A DNA stretch of 64,000 bases from Rhodosorus marinus (taxonomy: Eukaryota > Rhodophyta > Stylonematophyceae > Stylonematales > Stylonemataceae), in assembly GCA_029953675.1 (NCBI GenBank), contig JAMWBK010000008.1:1025001-1089000 (forward strand). Direction: 5' to 3'. The translations under genes were made by a program, and so were the position numbers. Positions 22,340-33,616 of this stretch are shown one piece after another; the first letter of the stretch is position 1, and each line of letters starts with the position of its first letter. The notes beneath the pieces are model-generated. The model was given only the letters and a program-made list of their open reading frames with translations. It searched no databases and had not been told where the DNA came from.

Positions 22340-23448
22340 ATGGGACGCGTCGTTTTTGTTATTTTATTGTGCCTGGTGGTTGGTTGTGTTGGTTACAGCC
22401 CAGTTCAGAGGTGGTTGGACGATGCGAAGCGGGATTTCAGAATTTTGAGCAGTCCCTTGAGTCTGAAGAGTTCGCTGTCAGCTCTCCATAGGCTCCGAGG
22501 ATTGGGTAAGGGTCAGTCAGCGAAGTTCGAACTTGATATAGAGCAGGAGGGAGTAGTGGTATCACGTCAAGAAAGTCTGCAGGATGGGGGCGACGGGGAC
22601 GAATGCCTGGGGACGCTGGACTCGGACGGAAACTGTGTATGTGGTAGGTTTCAACTCGGAGAGCGATGTTCAAGAAGCGCTCGGGGAAGGTGCAGGATTT
22701 ATGTGCTGGAACCCAGTCAGGAGAGTTCTTGTTCCGGAATCAGTGCGATAGTCAGCTACAACAGCTTTCTGGATGGTGATCCTCCGTGCACTTTCGTGAA
22801 ACCTACGGAAACGTTTAATTTTGTTTTCAAGCTGGATTGCTTCCTATTTGATCCTATCGTGAGGTTACCGAACGGTAAGCACTATTCCCTTCCCAAGGGC
22901 TCCGTCACTAGAAGACGGTATCCGGAGACCTTATCAGTACGTTCTTCCATTCCTGCTGTACCTCAGGTGCAATTGACGAGGAGAGTGGACGATTGAGCAC
23001 AACGTTCCCCATCGACGAGATGGATCTTCAGTATGAGTTCCGCGCTATTAACTGGAAGAAACCATTTTCAGATCAACGCTCCTTATCTGTTCGGAAACTT
23101 TCCTTTGGTGAAACGAACAACCAGACTGAGATCGCTGTCGCCAAGTCTTTGGACCTTCTCAACAGCTGGGACGATGGCTATTCCACCGGAGGCCGCTTCT
23201 ATTTTGAAGGCACGGTCAAGCACAATCAGGACGATGCACCTGTTTCCATGAGCCAAGTATGTGCTGGCTGCACAGCTCGAGTGTTTCTGGACGTCGAAGG
23301 GTACGAGTACGTACCGCAAAGTGAAGATGCGAACACTGTTACCACGGTTATCGTAGTGGTCGCCGTCGTCGGTATTCTGTTGATTGGTTTGATTGTCCTG
23401 GCTGTATTCTGGTTCAGAAGGTCACGAGTTGGAATCAAGCTCGACTGA
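22340..23448 (+). CDS. Single-pass membrane protein with an EGF-like cysteine cluster, hypothetical
   Basis: Exons 22340-22874 and 22967-23448 give 338 aa. A signal peptide (VVFVILLCLVVGCVG) begins at residue 4. The ectodomain has a compact CLGTLDSDGNCVCGRF cluster ending in ERCS, resembling half an EGF module, and scattered cysteines likely to be disulfide-bonded. A C-terminal transmembrane helix (VVVAVVGILLIGLIVLAVF) is followed by a short basic cytosolic tail. Topology is type I. No family recognised; secretory-pathway or cell-surface location is inferred from topology only. Confidence 0.65.
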
Positions 23449-23739
23449 AGGAAGACCTGAATGATATTTGTCCAACTCTTTGTATATCTACCCGTACATA
23501 AATAACCCGTTCCCGGACGCTGGGATGACTGCTGGGCACGCGATTGCAACCTGTCCAAGCAGAGGACGTGTATTGGAAAGTTGCAAGGGGCCCATGGCTG
23601 GGATGAACCTATTTGCTGGCTTTGCGTACAGGACGTCTCGACTAGACCGTGCTGGACAGCACCGGACCGCGTCAGTTTCGAGATTGCGGTCGCTTGTTCA
23701 CTTTGCTGCGACGTTTCTGACCCTACTGCAAGGCGGTAT

Positions 23740-24512
23740 TTACAGGGAGGTTTTGGTATTTCGCTGGCTCACGACTGCCACAGCTTGAGAGTTGCGTGTA
23801 CCACTTGACCCCTGGTCGCCATGTCCATGAGTTTTTACGAACGAGGTTAGCAGATCGCGGACATGATCTGAAAGCACCACTCATTAGACAAGATTTGGTA
23901 GTTGACTAGCCTAGTGCTCTTAAAAACCGCAGTACAGGCGCGGTTGCGTAGATGCTTTCAGCCCGCAAGCAAGTAGTCTTGATGTGTCCGAAGTAAGTTT
24001 CTAGTTTGCAAGACACACTTACCTATGAACACCTCTTCCAGATTTTGAAGCTGCTCGGTTGCAGTTATGACCACGAAAGACTGAACGTACGTTAGAATCA
24101 TCACCTACTCAGCTCGGATCCAAATAGCCAGTTGCAACCATGTGATCCTAGCATGGCAGCTGTCTAAACACACAACTACACAACCTTGGTGCTTCCCATC
24201 CCGAAAAACTCTACAGGAGAGAAAACTCTGGCTTCAAAAGCAGCTAGTTCGAAGAAATCGACTAGGCTCCGAATCTCACGCTGCTCAGTAACTTTGTGCG
24301 GACCTCTAGACTGCTTTCGAAATACTTTCCGTTCGTATGGACGATCGGATAGATTTATTCTCGATGGGCTAGTATCTACCAGACTAGACTGTCACCCCTT
24401 CTCGTACACATTCAGCGAGCTCAAGAGAATGTCATGCCAAACACCTTCGAGTGACTATGATAAGCTTATGAGCGACTCGACCTACTTGCTTAGCCTCTTC
24501 GGTTTTCACCAT
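23740..24512 (-). CDS. Small four-exon gene, unrecognised 145-aa protein
   Basis: Minus-strand exons 24512-24445, 24368-24185, 24080-24023 and 23867-23740, all with GT-AG ends and compatible phases, give one 145-aa frame starting MVKTEEAKQVGRVAHKLI. Middle segments read SLVDFFELAAFEARVFSP and SFVVITATEQLQNLEE, then DHVRDLLTSFVKTHGHG. Intron lengths 76, 104 and 155 nt fit the rest of the window. No single exon is long, so simple ORF lists miss it. I recognise no family. It is head-to-head with the kinase gene, sharing a 425-bp intergenic stretch. Confidence 0.5.
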
Positions 24513-24937
24513 GCGCTCTGAACTGATGATCGAATAGATCGATGTAGATCTGCTTGTATTTAACGAACTCCCCCAACAAGACGCAGTAGAGGGACATTGT
24601 CAATACGAAGCGCTTGCTGTTATGAACTGGGCGATGTCAGAAGAGGTTGCGATGGTTGTGAGAAAGGAAAGAGGGTCGGAGGCGGGTACTTCTTTACTAA
24701 GCTTAATGGGTACCTTCTTTTGTATGGTGTGGGCAAGGTAGATAAATCATACTGACCTGTCCAATGAAGACAGTCAGGTTGGAGTTGTAAGCACATTCAG
24801 GAGCTAAGATCGGCATTGAGGAATGTGGAATCAGATGGTTGTGGAGGTGTGGGATCAGATGAGAGAATTTTTTTGGAATTGAAAGCAGGTTTCAGTTGTA
24901 ATCTGGCTCAGTAGAGCACAGGCGTTGGAACAGTCCG
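24513..24937. promoter_or_regulatory. Shared divergent intergenic region
   Basis: Sits between the small minus gene and the + kinase. From about 24620 it becomes G/T-rich on +, the usual upstream pattern for the kinase. No ORF. Confidence 0.4.
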
Positions 24938-26062
24938 ATGAAGGTGCTCGACGGTGGTTTTTTTGGTCTGACATGTGTTGATGATGAGGCGGAGGTTGTT
25001 TTGAAAGGTGTTGGATTTGGGGGTTCAGACGGGGATGCGTTGCAGGAGAAGGTATTGAACTTGGTCAAGTTCGACGAGCACGAAAATCTGCTGAAGTATT
25101 TAGGTTGTAGGAGCGTCGAGGGAGAGATATGGCTGGTGAAGGAGAAGCAGGAACTATGGAGTACAAGCTTGTTGTCGACAAAACTCAGTGAGCCGGCGCT
25201 CGCGTCGGTTGCCAAGCAAGTTTTGGACGGTTTGGACTGGCTCCATGCGAATGGAATTACTCACGGAGACCTACATGCCAGCAACGTCTTGGTTGACATA
25301 AATGGTACCGTGAAGCTGACCGACTACGGAATCGCGGACGAGCTTCGGTCGGGAAAGAGCGAGGACTCTGTTAACGCTCATCCGCCTTGGTGGACTGCTC
25401 CAGAACTACTTGGGGCAGGCGTTGACGGTAAATCTTCAATCGCTGCAGATCTTTGGGCTCTTGGCGCGACCTTAATAGAACTTGCAGATGGCCAAGCCCC
25501 ATATTCGGACCATCATCCCGATCGACCGCGCCCAGAAAATCCTCAAACAGACGGCGCACCGGAGACGAAAGGCTGCCCACAGTTGAAAACTGCCCCGAAT
25601 TGGTCTACCTTTATGAACGAATTCATAGCTTGTTGCTCTGCCGAGCTTCCAAGCAATCGTTCGTCTCTCAAGAAGCTTCAAAATCACCGATTTCTGGAGC
25701 AAGCAAACGCTGAAGCGCTCGTGGCACGTCTACTTGAACTTGGAGAGTCTGCTAGATACCATCAGATCGAAATCGATCCATTCGATCAACTGGAAAAATT
25801 GTATAGAACCAACCAAACCCTGCGCATTCCGTTCGTTTCATTGGATTCGTTTGCTCCTGAAGTCTTCGCTCAGGAACTTACAGATGAGAGTCGGCTAGAT
25901 GACTCCTCTAGGGAGAGACCAGCGCTGAGTATGATACCGGCTCTAACATCTGCTTTTGAATACCACGAGGAAAAAGCATCGCTCATGCCGGATGCCAAGG
26001 ACCACTACGAGAGTAGGGCAGAAGAACTCAGCTCAGTGCTAAGAAACCTTTATCGTAACTGA
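24938..26062 (+). CDS. Atypical STE20-like protein kinase
   Basis: Single exon, 374 aa. The N-lobe is short, with GGFFGLT where the glycine loop is expected and a plausible beta-3 lysine in EVVLKGVGF. The catalytic loop is HGDLHASNVLVD: the base aspartate and following asparagine are present, but the usual HRDLK arginine and lysine are G and H. The magnesium motif is DYG instead of DFG. APE is in WWTAPELLG, followed by ADLWALGATLIELADG. The C-terminal 110 residues are acidic and helical. The closest feel is the STE20/MST group. It could be an active kinase with a relaxed catalytic loop or a partly inactive one; it needs the DYG aspartate, which is there. Confidence 0.75.
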   Translation: MKVLDGGFFGLTCVDDEAEVVLKGVGFGGSDGDALQEKVLNLVKFDEHENLLKYLGCRSVEGEIWLVKEKQELWSTSLLSTKLSEPALASVAKQVLDGLDWLHANGITHGDLHASNVLVDINGTVKLTDYGIADELRSGKSEDSVNAHPPWWTAPELLGAGVDGKSSIAADLWALGATLIELADGQAPYSDHHPDRPRPENPQTDGAPETKGCPQLKTAPNWSTFMNEFIACCSAELPSNRSSLKKLQNHRFLEQANAEALVARLLELGESARYHQIEIDPFDQLEKLYRTNQTLRIPFVSLDSFAPEVFAQELTDESRLDDSSRERPALSMIPALTSAFEYHEEKASLMPDAKDHYESRAEELSSVLRNLYRN

Positions 26063-26223
26063 AAATTTGCGAACGGAGGGTGTCTTGTTGTAACATAAAT
26101 CTTTTCCGTTTCGTTCTATTGTAAAGATATCATCAAAGCTCTGTTCTCAAAGCGTACAAATAATACAAACAATCAAGATTGCTCATGACCGAATCGTGCA
26201 CGGTCGAGCGTCGTGTCCAAAAA

Positions 26224-26391
26224 TTACTTTAGTTTGAGGCCAATTCTTTCCGCAGCGATTTCCCGAGCACTCTTCTTCCTCATCGAGTCATCTTCAATAT
26301 CCTTCACGCCTTTTATCGCCTTTCTAGCGCTCTCAATATCCTCCACATCCTCCTGCCTGATCTCAATCTTGGTTGGTTTTCTTCTTAGCAT
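26224..26391 (-). CDS. CDC26: Anaphase-promoting complex subunit CDC26 (APC12)
   Basis: Single minus-strand exon, 55 aa. The N-terminus MLRRKPTKIEIRQEDVED closely matches animal and plant CDC26, in which the first dozen residues thread through the APC6/CDC16 TPR superhelix and stabilise it. The rest is charged and helical, ending AAERIGLKLK, resembling the conserved RIGYKP-type segment of CDC26. It is shorter than human CDC26 (85 aa). CDC26 is a structural subunit of the APC/C ubiquitin ligase, which drives mitotic exit. It is too short for ordinary ORF lists. Upstream on the minus strand the sequence is G/T-biased, fitting a start here. Confidence 0.85.
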   Translation of the reverse strand: MLRRKPTKIEIRQEDVEDIESARKAIKGVKDIEDDSMRKKSAREIAAERIGLKLK

Positions 26392-27449
26392 CTCGCAAAC
26401 CTTCGGATATCCAAATAATGTTGGCCCCTCTTCTACCGTGCCAGGTCTCCTTTAAAACCAGCTTGAAGTTTTCTAGCTATTGTGAGGATTTCTCAAACCA
26501 TCCCAGCCACCGCCTCCATCTGTCCGCTAATAGTACTCCACCTACTGGAGTCCCACACGGTAAAACATATCATTGACCGGCAACCCAGCCGTCACACTCC
26601 CGCCCACGTCACATGCTCTTCTGGGTCGTCGGTGATGAGCAAGGAAAGAAACTTGAGGAGCCTTGGATCATAGGACTGCAGTCATGGTAGTGGAACGAAG
26701 CAGAACCATATGAAAATTTAGAAAGAGCCAGAAGGACCCGGAAGCTGAACGTTGAGCATCGGTTTTTCCAGGGTCTGGCCCGCGGTTGCTAACAATTGGA
26801 GATGAGTCTTTGAGTCACAGCTCGTATTCCTCACCAGGCCATTCAGTAACCACCGCACCCTTTTCGTTCATACTTCTCTCGAAGATAGAGTCGGGCTTGA
26901 TACTTGATCGAGGCCGGGCTGACTCGCGCTCACTGGAGGTGTGGCACCTGAAATTCTACGAGATGGATGCCGACCATCGACCGGGTCCGGAATCAACAGC
27001 CATCAGTTCTTTATGCTGTCATTCAATGCAGGTTTCTCATTTGCAATGGACCTATTCCTAAGGGTAACTATGCAGAGCCTCCGCAGACTTCCTCGTCTCA
27101 CGCTCCAACCATCCCTTCAAAATTCCGCCTCTATTATTGGAGAGTATAGTGAATTTGATTGGAAACTACTCTATAAAAGCCAATACATTTTACTTTTAGC
27201 GACTATTCGCTGCCCCATATAGCATTCATTGCACAAGGTAGAGCTCCTTAACACTAAAAATTAAATTTTGTTTGGTTTACTAAGGAATGCTAACCAATCA
27301 ATCTCCTCGCCGCAAGGGCAGTGGAATAGGATAGTATTGCGTTATGGATAGCACTAATCTCTTGCGTGACCGAGCTACGTCTCCACGAACCGAGAGGGTG
27401 CATGCGTGACTAGGCTTAGATTATTCTTTCTCGCATGTAAGAATAACAA
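26392..27449. other. Intergenic; nothing recognised
   Basis: 1 kb with only short ORFs, none ATG-started with a recognisable product. 26430-26620 is C-rich on +, consistent with the upstream side of CDC26. No clear G/T flank precedes the BRAP start. Confidence 0.45.
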
Positions 27450-28922
27450 ATGTTTTACGTCACTGCGGAAGCATGTGAAGAGGACGCGAGTGTGACGGCC
27501 GGGTTACAGGCGATCTATGGTCCGAATGCTGATATTGTCGCGGCGACCTTGAGGATCTACGCGGACGCTTCTGAGGGTAGCGGTTCTTCTGCGCATGATG
27601 CTTTCTTGATTACAGCGCTTCCGGCTGATGTGCTTCCCCTCGAGATACCTACAGACGCTGAATGTATCGTCCTGGTTGATCCCAGACGTGCAGCGGCTTA
27701 CCACAGCCTGATACTGAGGAACTTGTCGACCCCTCCTTCGGCGAAAGGGAGACCGCTCAGGATCCTTCCGGTCAAGGACAGCCCTCACGTCTTAGCGTCC
27801 AACGCTCTCTTAGAACTCCCTTCATGCCCAGTGTGTTTCGAGAGACTGGACCAATCGACAATTGGATTGGAGCCTCTAGGCGCGGAGATGCGACTACCAG
27901 ACTGGCCCAATGACTCTTGTCCGGTTTGTAATTACTTGGAAGTGTGTCCATGCTGTTTCTCAACGCTCGCTCTGGAAAACGACTATACTAACAACGAACC
28001 CACCTCAACCGGCATTTATTCTTCTAGGGGAAACCAGAGCAAAGGAAAGCTGTCTGCTGCATGAAGTGCGGTACGAGAAAATCGCTTTGGTTATGCTTGC
28101 TGTGTGGATTTTCTGGATGCGGACGGTACTTCAAGAGCCATGCACGTCGTCACTATCACGAATCTAGTCATCGGTTTTCCCTGGACGTCGAATCGAGCCG
28201 AGTCTGGGACTACGTTGGGGACAAGTTTGTTCACAACGTTCGCACTGGTCTCATAGCGGACGAACAAATCCACTCGGAAGGAAAGAGGATAGAACAGGAC
28301 CACAGCGAACTGGCAGAGGAGCAGGAGGTCCTCAACGCAACGTACGAGTCTAAGCTAGACGCTATCGTAAGTGAATACAAGAATTTGCTGGAAAAGCAGC
28401 TGGAGAGCCAGCAAATGTACTACGAGGAGCAGATAGAGAGGCGGGTCACTAGGTTGTAAGCAATCCCACCTTCGCTTTCGAAAACTTATTTGCACGATTT
28501 CTGATAGTATCAACTCTGTGTTGAGAACAGGGAGACCGAAGAGGGGCCTCTTCTGAAAAAGCTGCTGGAGGCAAACACCGCTCGGAGGGAAGTAGATAGT
28601 GCGAACGCAGCTCTTGAAAAAGAGATCCGGTCACTTACCAAAACGTCCACGGACTGTGAGAAACAGTTGCAAAAGATTGAGTCCGAGCAGGAATGGCAGC
28701 ATTCTCTGAACGACATGATGATCCGAGATCAGGTGAGCATGCTACCATCAGTCGTCACGACTCTGTCTCTTCACCGACTCAGTTGCGTGGTCGTGGACGT
28801 GTGACTCGCAGGCCAAATGGAAGCAACTTGTGTCTGAAGCTGAAGCCAAATTGAAAGCGAAAGAGAGGGAGAAGGAGGAGTTGACTGAAGAGCTAGAGCA
28901 GCTGTTGTCGAAGATATCATAG
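27450..28922 (+). CDS. BRAP: BRAP/ETP1-like protein (BRAP2, RING-like, ZnF-UBP, coiled coil)
   Basis: Exons 27450-27941, 28028-28455, 28531-28732, 28812-28922 give 410 aa. The order is the BRAP order: an N-terminal RRM-like region, a RING-like segment ELPSCPVCFERLD to SCPVC, a UBP zinc finger (CCMKCGTRKSLWLCLLCG, then GCGRY and HARRHYHES), VWDYVGDKFVHN, then about 150 residues of coiled coil. In animals BRAP is a Ras-responsive E3 and scaffold; yeast Etp1 acts in ethanol stress. The RING is reduced: between the first and last CxxC pairs the usual CNHSFH and CL ligands are absent, so ligase activity is doubtful. The ubiquitin-binding ZnF-UBP looks intact. Confidence 0.85.
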
Positions 28923-30263
28923 AGCGTCATAGTACCTTTATCTGCCCAGATACCCTTTTGTCGGGCGGCCGCAGACCGCTGTAGACCATGAACAGACTAA
29001 CGACCAATGTGGATTCGTACAGAACAGGAAATATCGATCCACCCGCGTACCTTTCCAGACACTGTCATACTTCCGAACTATCGCAGGGCTACGCGGAGCG
29101 GCTAGTTCGCCCCAAGAGCCCAGTACATTTACGAAAAAAATGTTACTGTGAACTGGGCATACTCAACAAAGGTTTAAAGACGCAATGTTAACTTAAGGTT
29201 ACGGGATGAGCAGTAGCAGCGAGCGAAGTACATATCCAGTGTACACGTCATCTCACGTCACCTTGGGCGACGTCCATTCTTATGTTGATCGCTTGCTGGT
29301 TTCACAAGGACTTGTACTCTGTTTTCTGTACTAGAGCAGATTTACAAGTCGAGTTTTTACCAGCCACTACCTCCTGATCGGAACATCCATCTCAATGGCT
29401 TCAGTCAAACTAATACCAATGTGCCGACAACTCGAGGTTAGATCAGTGGAAGATTGATCTGTCGAGGAATGAGCGACTCTATCGATGCTCTAACGGACTG
29501 AACGAACCCCAACCCCAACCCCCCCAAAATTTTCGTCTTGATCAAACCGAAATATAAAACTGAGTATCTTAGCAAAGGGTGGGTAAGTAATGGATGGATA
29601 CAGAAATGTTTTAATATGTTTGTTTTGAGTTGACCCAATACTACCGGAGGGGATCTCGATTTCGTCAATGATGGAATCTTGGGTTATCAATATCAACTTT
29701 CCAACCCCTCCAAAAAATCGTCAGTTTTTCTCGCTTTTGTGCGCCTTTCTTCACCGTGAATAATTGCAACGTTTTAAGTCCAAACCCAGTCTCTAAAATT
29801 TATCATAAACAGAATTTTCCTGAGATTTTGTATTGTTCAAGGGGTAGCCCGTGTGGATTGATATATTCTGATGGCTGTGGTTTTAATAAAAAAATCAAGT
29901 GGTTGATCGAAAGTCAATCCTGCAAAAATGGTTGTTAGCTCCTGTTAGAGTCGGGAAGTTATGCATCGGAAAAACGTGCTCACGAGTGGTGGAAGAGGTG
30001 AAATGGGAGTTGAGTCTGGTGATCGTGGAAGGGATCTGGAACATAAAAAGGATTATAAAAGAGTGGTTTGAGAGGGAGGAGTAGAGGAAGTGGTGTTCTC
30101 TACTTTTTTTGGAAACTCCCCGCGGTTGCTGGGTGAGAGACGCAGGGTTTGTTGTATTCGTCAGGGTCGGGTTTTAGAGGATCGGTGACGGAGGTTGGTT
30201 TGTGCTGGGCATAGATCGGCTTTGGATTTCGACGCTGTGTTGTTGCTCGAGAAGTGATCCGGG
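28923..30263. other. Intergenic; V-ATPase 5' flank
   Basis: No gene seen. 29508-29526 has CCCCAA-like runs on +. From about 29960 to 30263 the + strand is G/T-rich, leading into the V-ATPase start at 30264. An ATG ORF at 28988-29191 has no recognisable product. Confidence 0.45.
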
Positions 30264-33048
30264 ATGGGGTCTCTGTTGAGATCCGAGGACATGACTAAGC
30301 TTCAAATTGTCTTCGATGAAGTTGCGGCTCATGATACTGTTGACGAACTGGGGAAGACAGGGATGTTCGAGTTCGAAGATCAAAACGAGGATATTTCGGA
30401 CTTCCAACGGCATTTTGCACCGAACATTCGACGATGTGAGGAGCTCCAACGCCGCCTCCGCTTCCTCGCCGAGGAAATGAAGAAGCTCGACTTGGAGCCC
30501 GATGATGACTACACTCAGGTGCCAGAGGAGGGCTTGAGGTTTGACAATTTGGAAAGCCTTTTGGAAAAGCTCGAGGCGAATATTCAAAGCCTTAACATCA
30601 ACTGTAGTCAGTTAGAAGACAATCACAACACGCTTGTAGAACAGAAGGTTGTACTTGAGAAGGGTGCAGAGTTCTTCAAGAATGCGCCGGTCGTCACCAA
30701 GTCTTCCTATGGTGCAACAGATGCAATTGTTAGTCTCTCCTCTACCATGGAGGCTTTGGGAGCTCAGAAAACATTATCCTTTCGGTTAGCGCCCAGAAAA
30801 GAATCTGATTCCCGAACCCCAGACTACGTAACCCCGAAGTTTGTTGTTGACATTGACTCGTTGTGTCTAGGCAATCTGGAAAGTCTGGAGAAGAACTGCT
30901 GCTTAATCAGCAGTCGGTCTCTGTAGGAACCCCTGATCTTCTGAACACTACTATGGGTCTTCTTACCAAGAGCAAGGTGCAAGCCTTCGATCGCTTGCTG
31001 TTCAGAGCATCACGAGGAAACGCTTTTTCGCGCTATGCCGAAGTTGACGAACCGATCCTGGATGCAGAGACAGGGGAGAAGGTGGAGAAAGTAGCTTTCA
31101 TAATCTTCCACTTTGGAGAAGAAATGGCTTCGAAAGTCAGCAAGATTTGCAAAGCGTTTATGGCTAGTGTACTTCCTTTCCCTGAGAAGGCAGAAGACCA
31201 AAGAAAAATGTATGCTCGTGTGATAACGGAAATCGCGGACTTGAAAGGCGTTATTGACAGCACTAAACGCCAGCGTCGTGAGCTCTTAGCTGACCTCATT
31301 CCGAAGTTTGCGTCATGGAACGACTTTGTCATGCGTGAGAAGGCAATATACCATTCGCTCAATATGGTCAAGACCGAGCAGAAGGTGTTCGTGGCGACGG
31401 GATGGGTGCCAACGATTGCTATCGACTCAGTTAGGACCGCTGCGGAGAAAGGCAAGAAACGCTCCCATTCGCAAGCTCAAACCATGATTGAAACGCAGCA
31501 TGTTCCCGCCTCTACCGAGCCGCCCACCTACTTCAGGACGAACAGATTCACGTCTGTGTTCCAGGGCATCGTTGAATCTTACGCAGTGGCACAGTACAAG
31601 GAGATGAACCCCGCACCATTCGCAGTCGTTTCTTTCCCGTTTCTGTTCGCCGTAATGTTTGGTGATGTTGGACATGGAATAATCATGGCGGCGGTAGCTT
31701 TTCTCATTATTCGAGCTGAAAGCAGCATGAAAGGAAAGAAACTTGACGAGATGACAGCTACCCTCTACGATGGGCGCTACATAATCTTCATGATGGGCTG
31801 TTTTTCTATATTCACCGGCCTTATATACAACGAGTTCTTCGCCGTACCGCTGGATTTCTTCGGGGGTCGTTGGAAGTATACGGACGCTAGCGCCATGGCA
31901 TGTGGCATCGATAATTGCGATGATCCTGCTGCTGTGCATCCTCCGCTAGCTCCGTACCCGTTTGGTTTCGATCCGATTTGGAAGGGGTCCACAACGGGCC
32001 TGTTGTTCTTCAATTCGTACAAAATGAAGCTGTCTATTATTCTCGGAGTGACTCAGATGGTTTTGGGGATTTGCCTTTCGTACAGGAATGCCAGATTCTT
32101 CAAAGAGCCGATTGATGTTTGGTACGTGTTCGTGCCACAGATGGTATTCATGAACTCTATCTTCGGATACCTGTGTCTCCTCATTATCCTCAAGTGGTGC
32201 ATCAACTATGACGCGCCAGAATGCCGTGCCGACCCTAACTGCGTACCGCCAGATATTAAGGCAATATTGATCGGCATGTTCATGTCTCCTGGAAGCCTTG
32301 AACCAACGCTTCAAATGTACCCGGGGCAGGCACTCGTTCAGACTCTGCTTTTGGCGGCCGCATTAATATCTGTCCCGATTATGTTTCTGGCGAAGCCCCT
32401 GTTGCTGAAGCAACGCCATGAGAACCGACAGAAGCACACAGAACACTCGGCGCTCTTGGTAAGGAACCTGTGCTAAACCGGGCTTCTCTGTTTATCCGAA
32501 ACAGATAATTTTCCGTCGCTAACTCCACATCGTGCTGTCTTGTAGGGAGATGAGGAAGATGATGAAGCTGGTCATGGGCATGGTGAATTTGTCTTTGGGG
32601 ACGTGATGGTCCAGAACATGATTCACACAATCGAGTTTGTTCTCGGATGCGTGTCGAACACAGCGAGCTATCTGCGTTTGTGGGCATTGTCCTTAGCTCA
32701 TGCTGAACTGAGCAACGTCTTCCTCGAGAAGCTTATATATATGGGAGCCGGGAGTGGAAGCGCCATCCTTATGGTGGTTTGCTACAGCATGTGGAGTGAG
32801 TAACTAGTGCTGAACCCGTCAGTGTGACTCTGGTGACTTTGTTCTCTAATCATGTTTTCGTCACCGCTTGTTTTCCGGCAGTTGCTATGACCATAGGAGT
32901 CCTGATGCTGATGGAGTCGCTTTCTGCCTTCCTTCACGCTCTTCGATTGCACTGGGTGGAATTTCAGAATAAGTTCTACAGTTTACATGGCCCCGGGGCT
33001 AAGTTTAAGCCGTTTAGTTATGAGGAATTACGAAAGGGAGAGGAATAG
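30264..33048 (+). CDS. VHA-a: V-type H+-ATPase V0 subunit a
   Basis: Exons 30264-30827, 30911 (or 30914)-32458, 32546-32795, 32882-33048 give about 842 aa, the family norm. The N-terminal cytosolic half starts [14 protein letters not shown] and has the expected helical hairpins ([19 protein letters not shown]). The second half has the multi-pass proton-channel domain with [20 protein letters not shown], the essential arginine in [16 protein letters not shown], and [20 protein letters not shown]. Subunit a forms the half-channels next to the c-ring and anchors the stator of the vacuolar proton pump. The acceptor of exon 2 is ambiguous between 30910 and 30913 (tandem CAG), differing by one residue. 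Confidence 0.95.
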
Positions 33049-33286
33049 ATTGCCTGAATAAATCTGATTACGACATATACGGTTCATCCTCGAACGTAAC
33101 ATCGGATCTCGAAAACAACACCTAATCCGGACCCAGCCCCGGGCTTCACAGTTGTGTGTCCACCTTCGTGTTGGCTTCGCAAACTAAATACCGTTTCGAC
33201 GATCATCGGCAACGCCTCCTTTGGGGATCCAGCCTTGGTGGACTGCTTTCCTTCCCGTGAGGTGATCGGCTTCAGCTTCTATCGAG

Positions 33287-33600
33287 AAGTCGTCTGCTCA
33301 GCTCCCTCTGGAAAGATATTACCATCCCGATTAATACTTGGGGACACAGACTTGCTCATCGTGGCAGGATAAGAGTCTTGACTGCTTTCCTTTGGGGAAG
33401 GGCTGCGGTAGCTAGCTGCGGAGCAAAGGAAGGGGGACTGGAAGCGAGCAAGACTGACGCCAAGTCGTTTGCTCAGCGCCCCCCGGAAAGGTATCACTAT
33501 CCCTATTAAGACTTCGGCGATACAGACTTGTTCATCGTAAAAGGATAAGCCCTTGGCTCCTTAGAGGATGGGGGACTGGGAGCGAGCAAGACTTGGGATG
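33287..33600. repeat. Diverged tandem duplication
   Basis: A segment beginning AAGTCGTCTGCTCAGC at 33287 recurs at 33462 as AAGTCGTTTGCTCAGC; the copies share GGAAAG-TATYA, the CAGACTTG-TCATCGT block and AGGATAAG. A second shared block GGGGGACTGG-AGCGAGCAAGACT lies at about 33432 and 33570. Spacing differs (about 175 and 138 bp), so one copy carries a deletion. No ORF or terminal repeat is evident. Confidence 0.6.
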
Positions 33601-33616
33601 CTAAGCAACGTGCAAC

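Noticed and set aside
29508-29526. Possible telomere or chromosome end
   Set aside because: Only a few units, flanked on both sides by ordinary genes.
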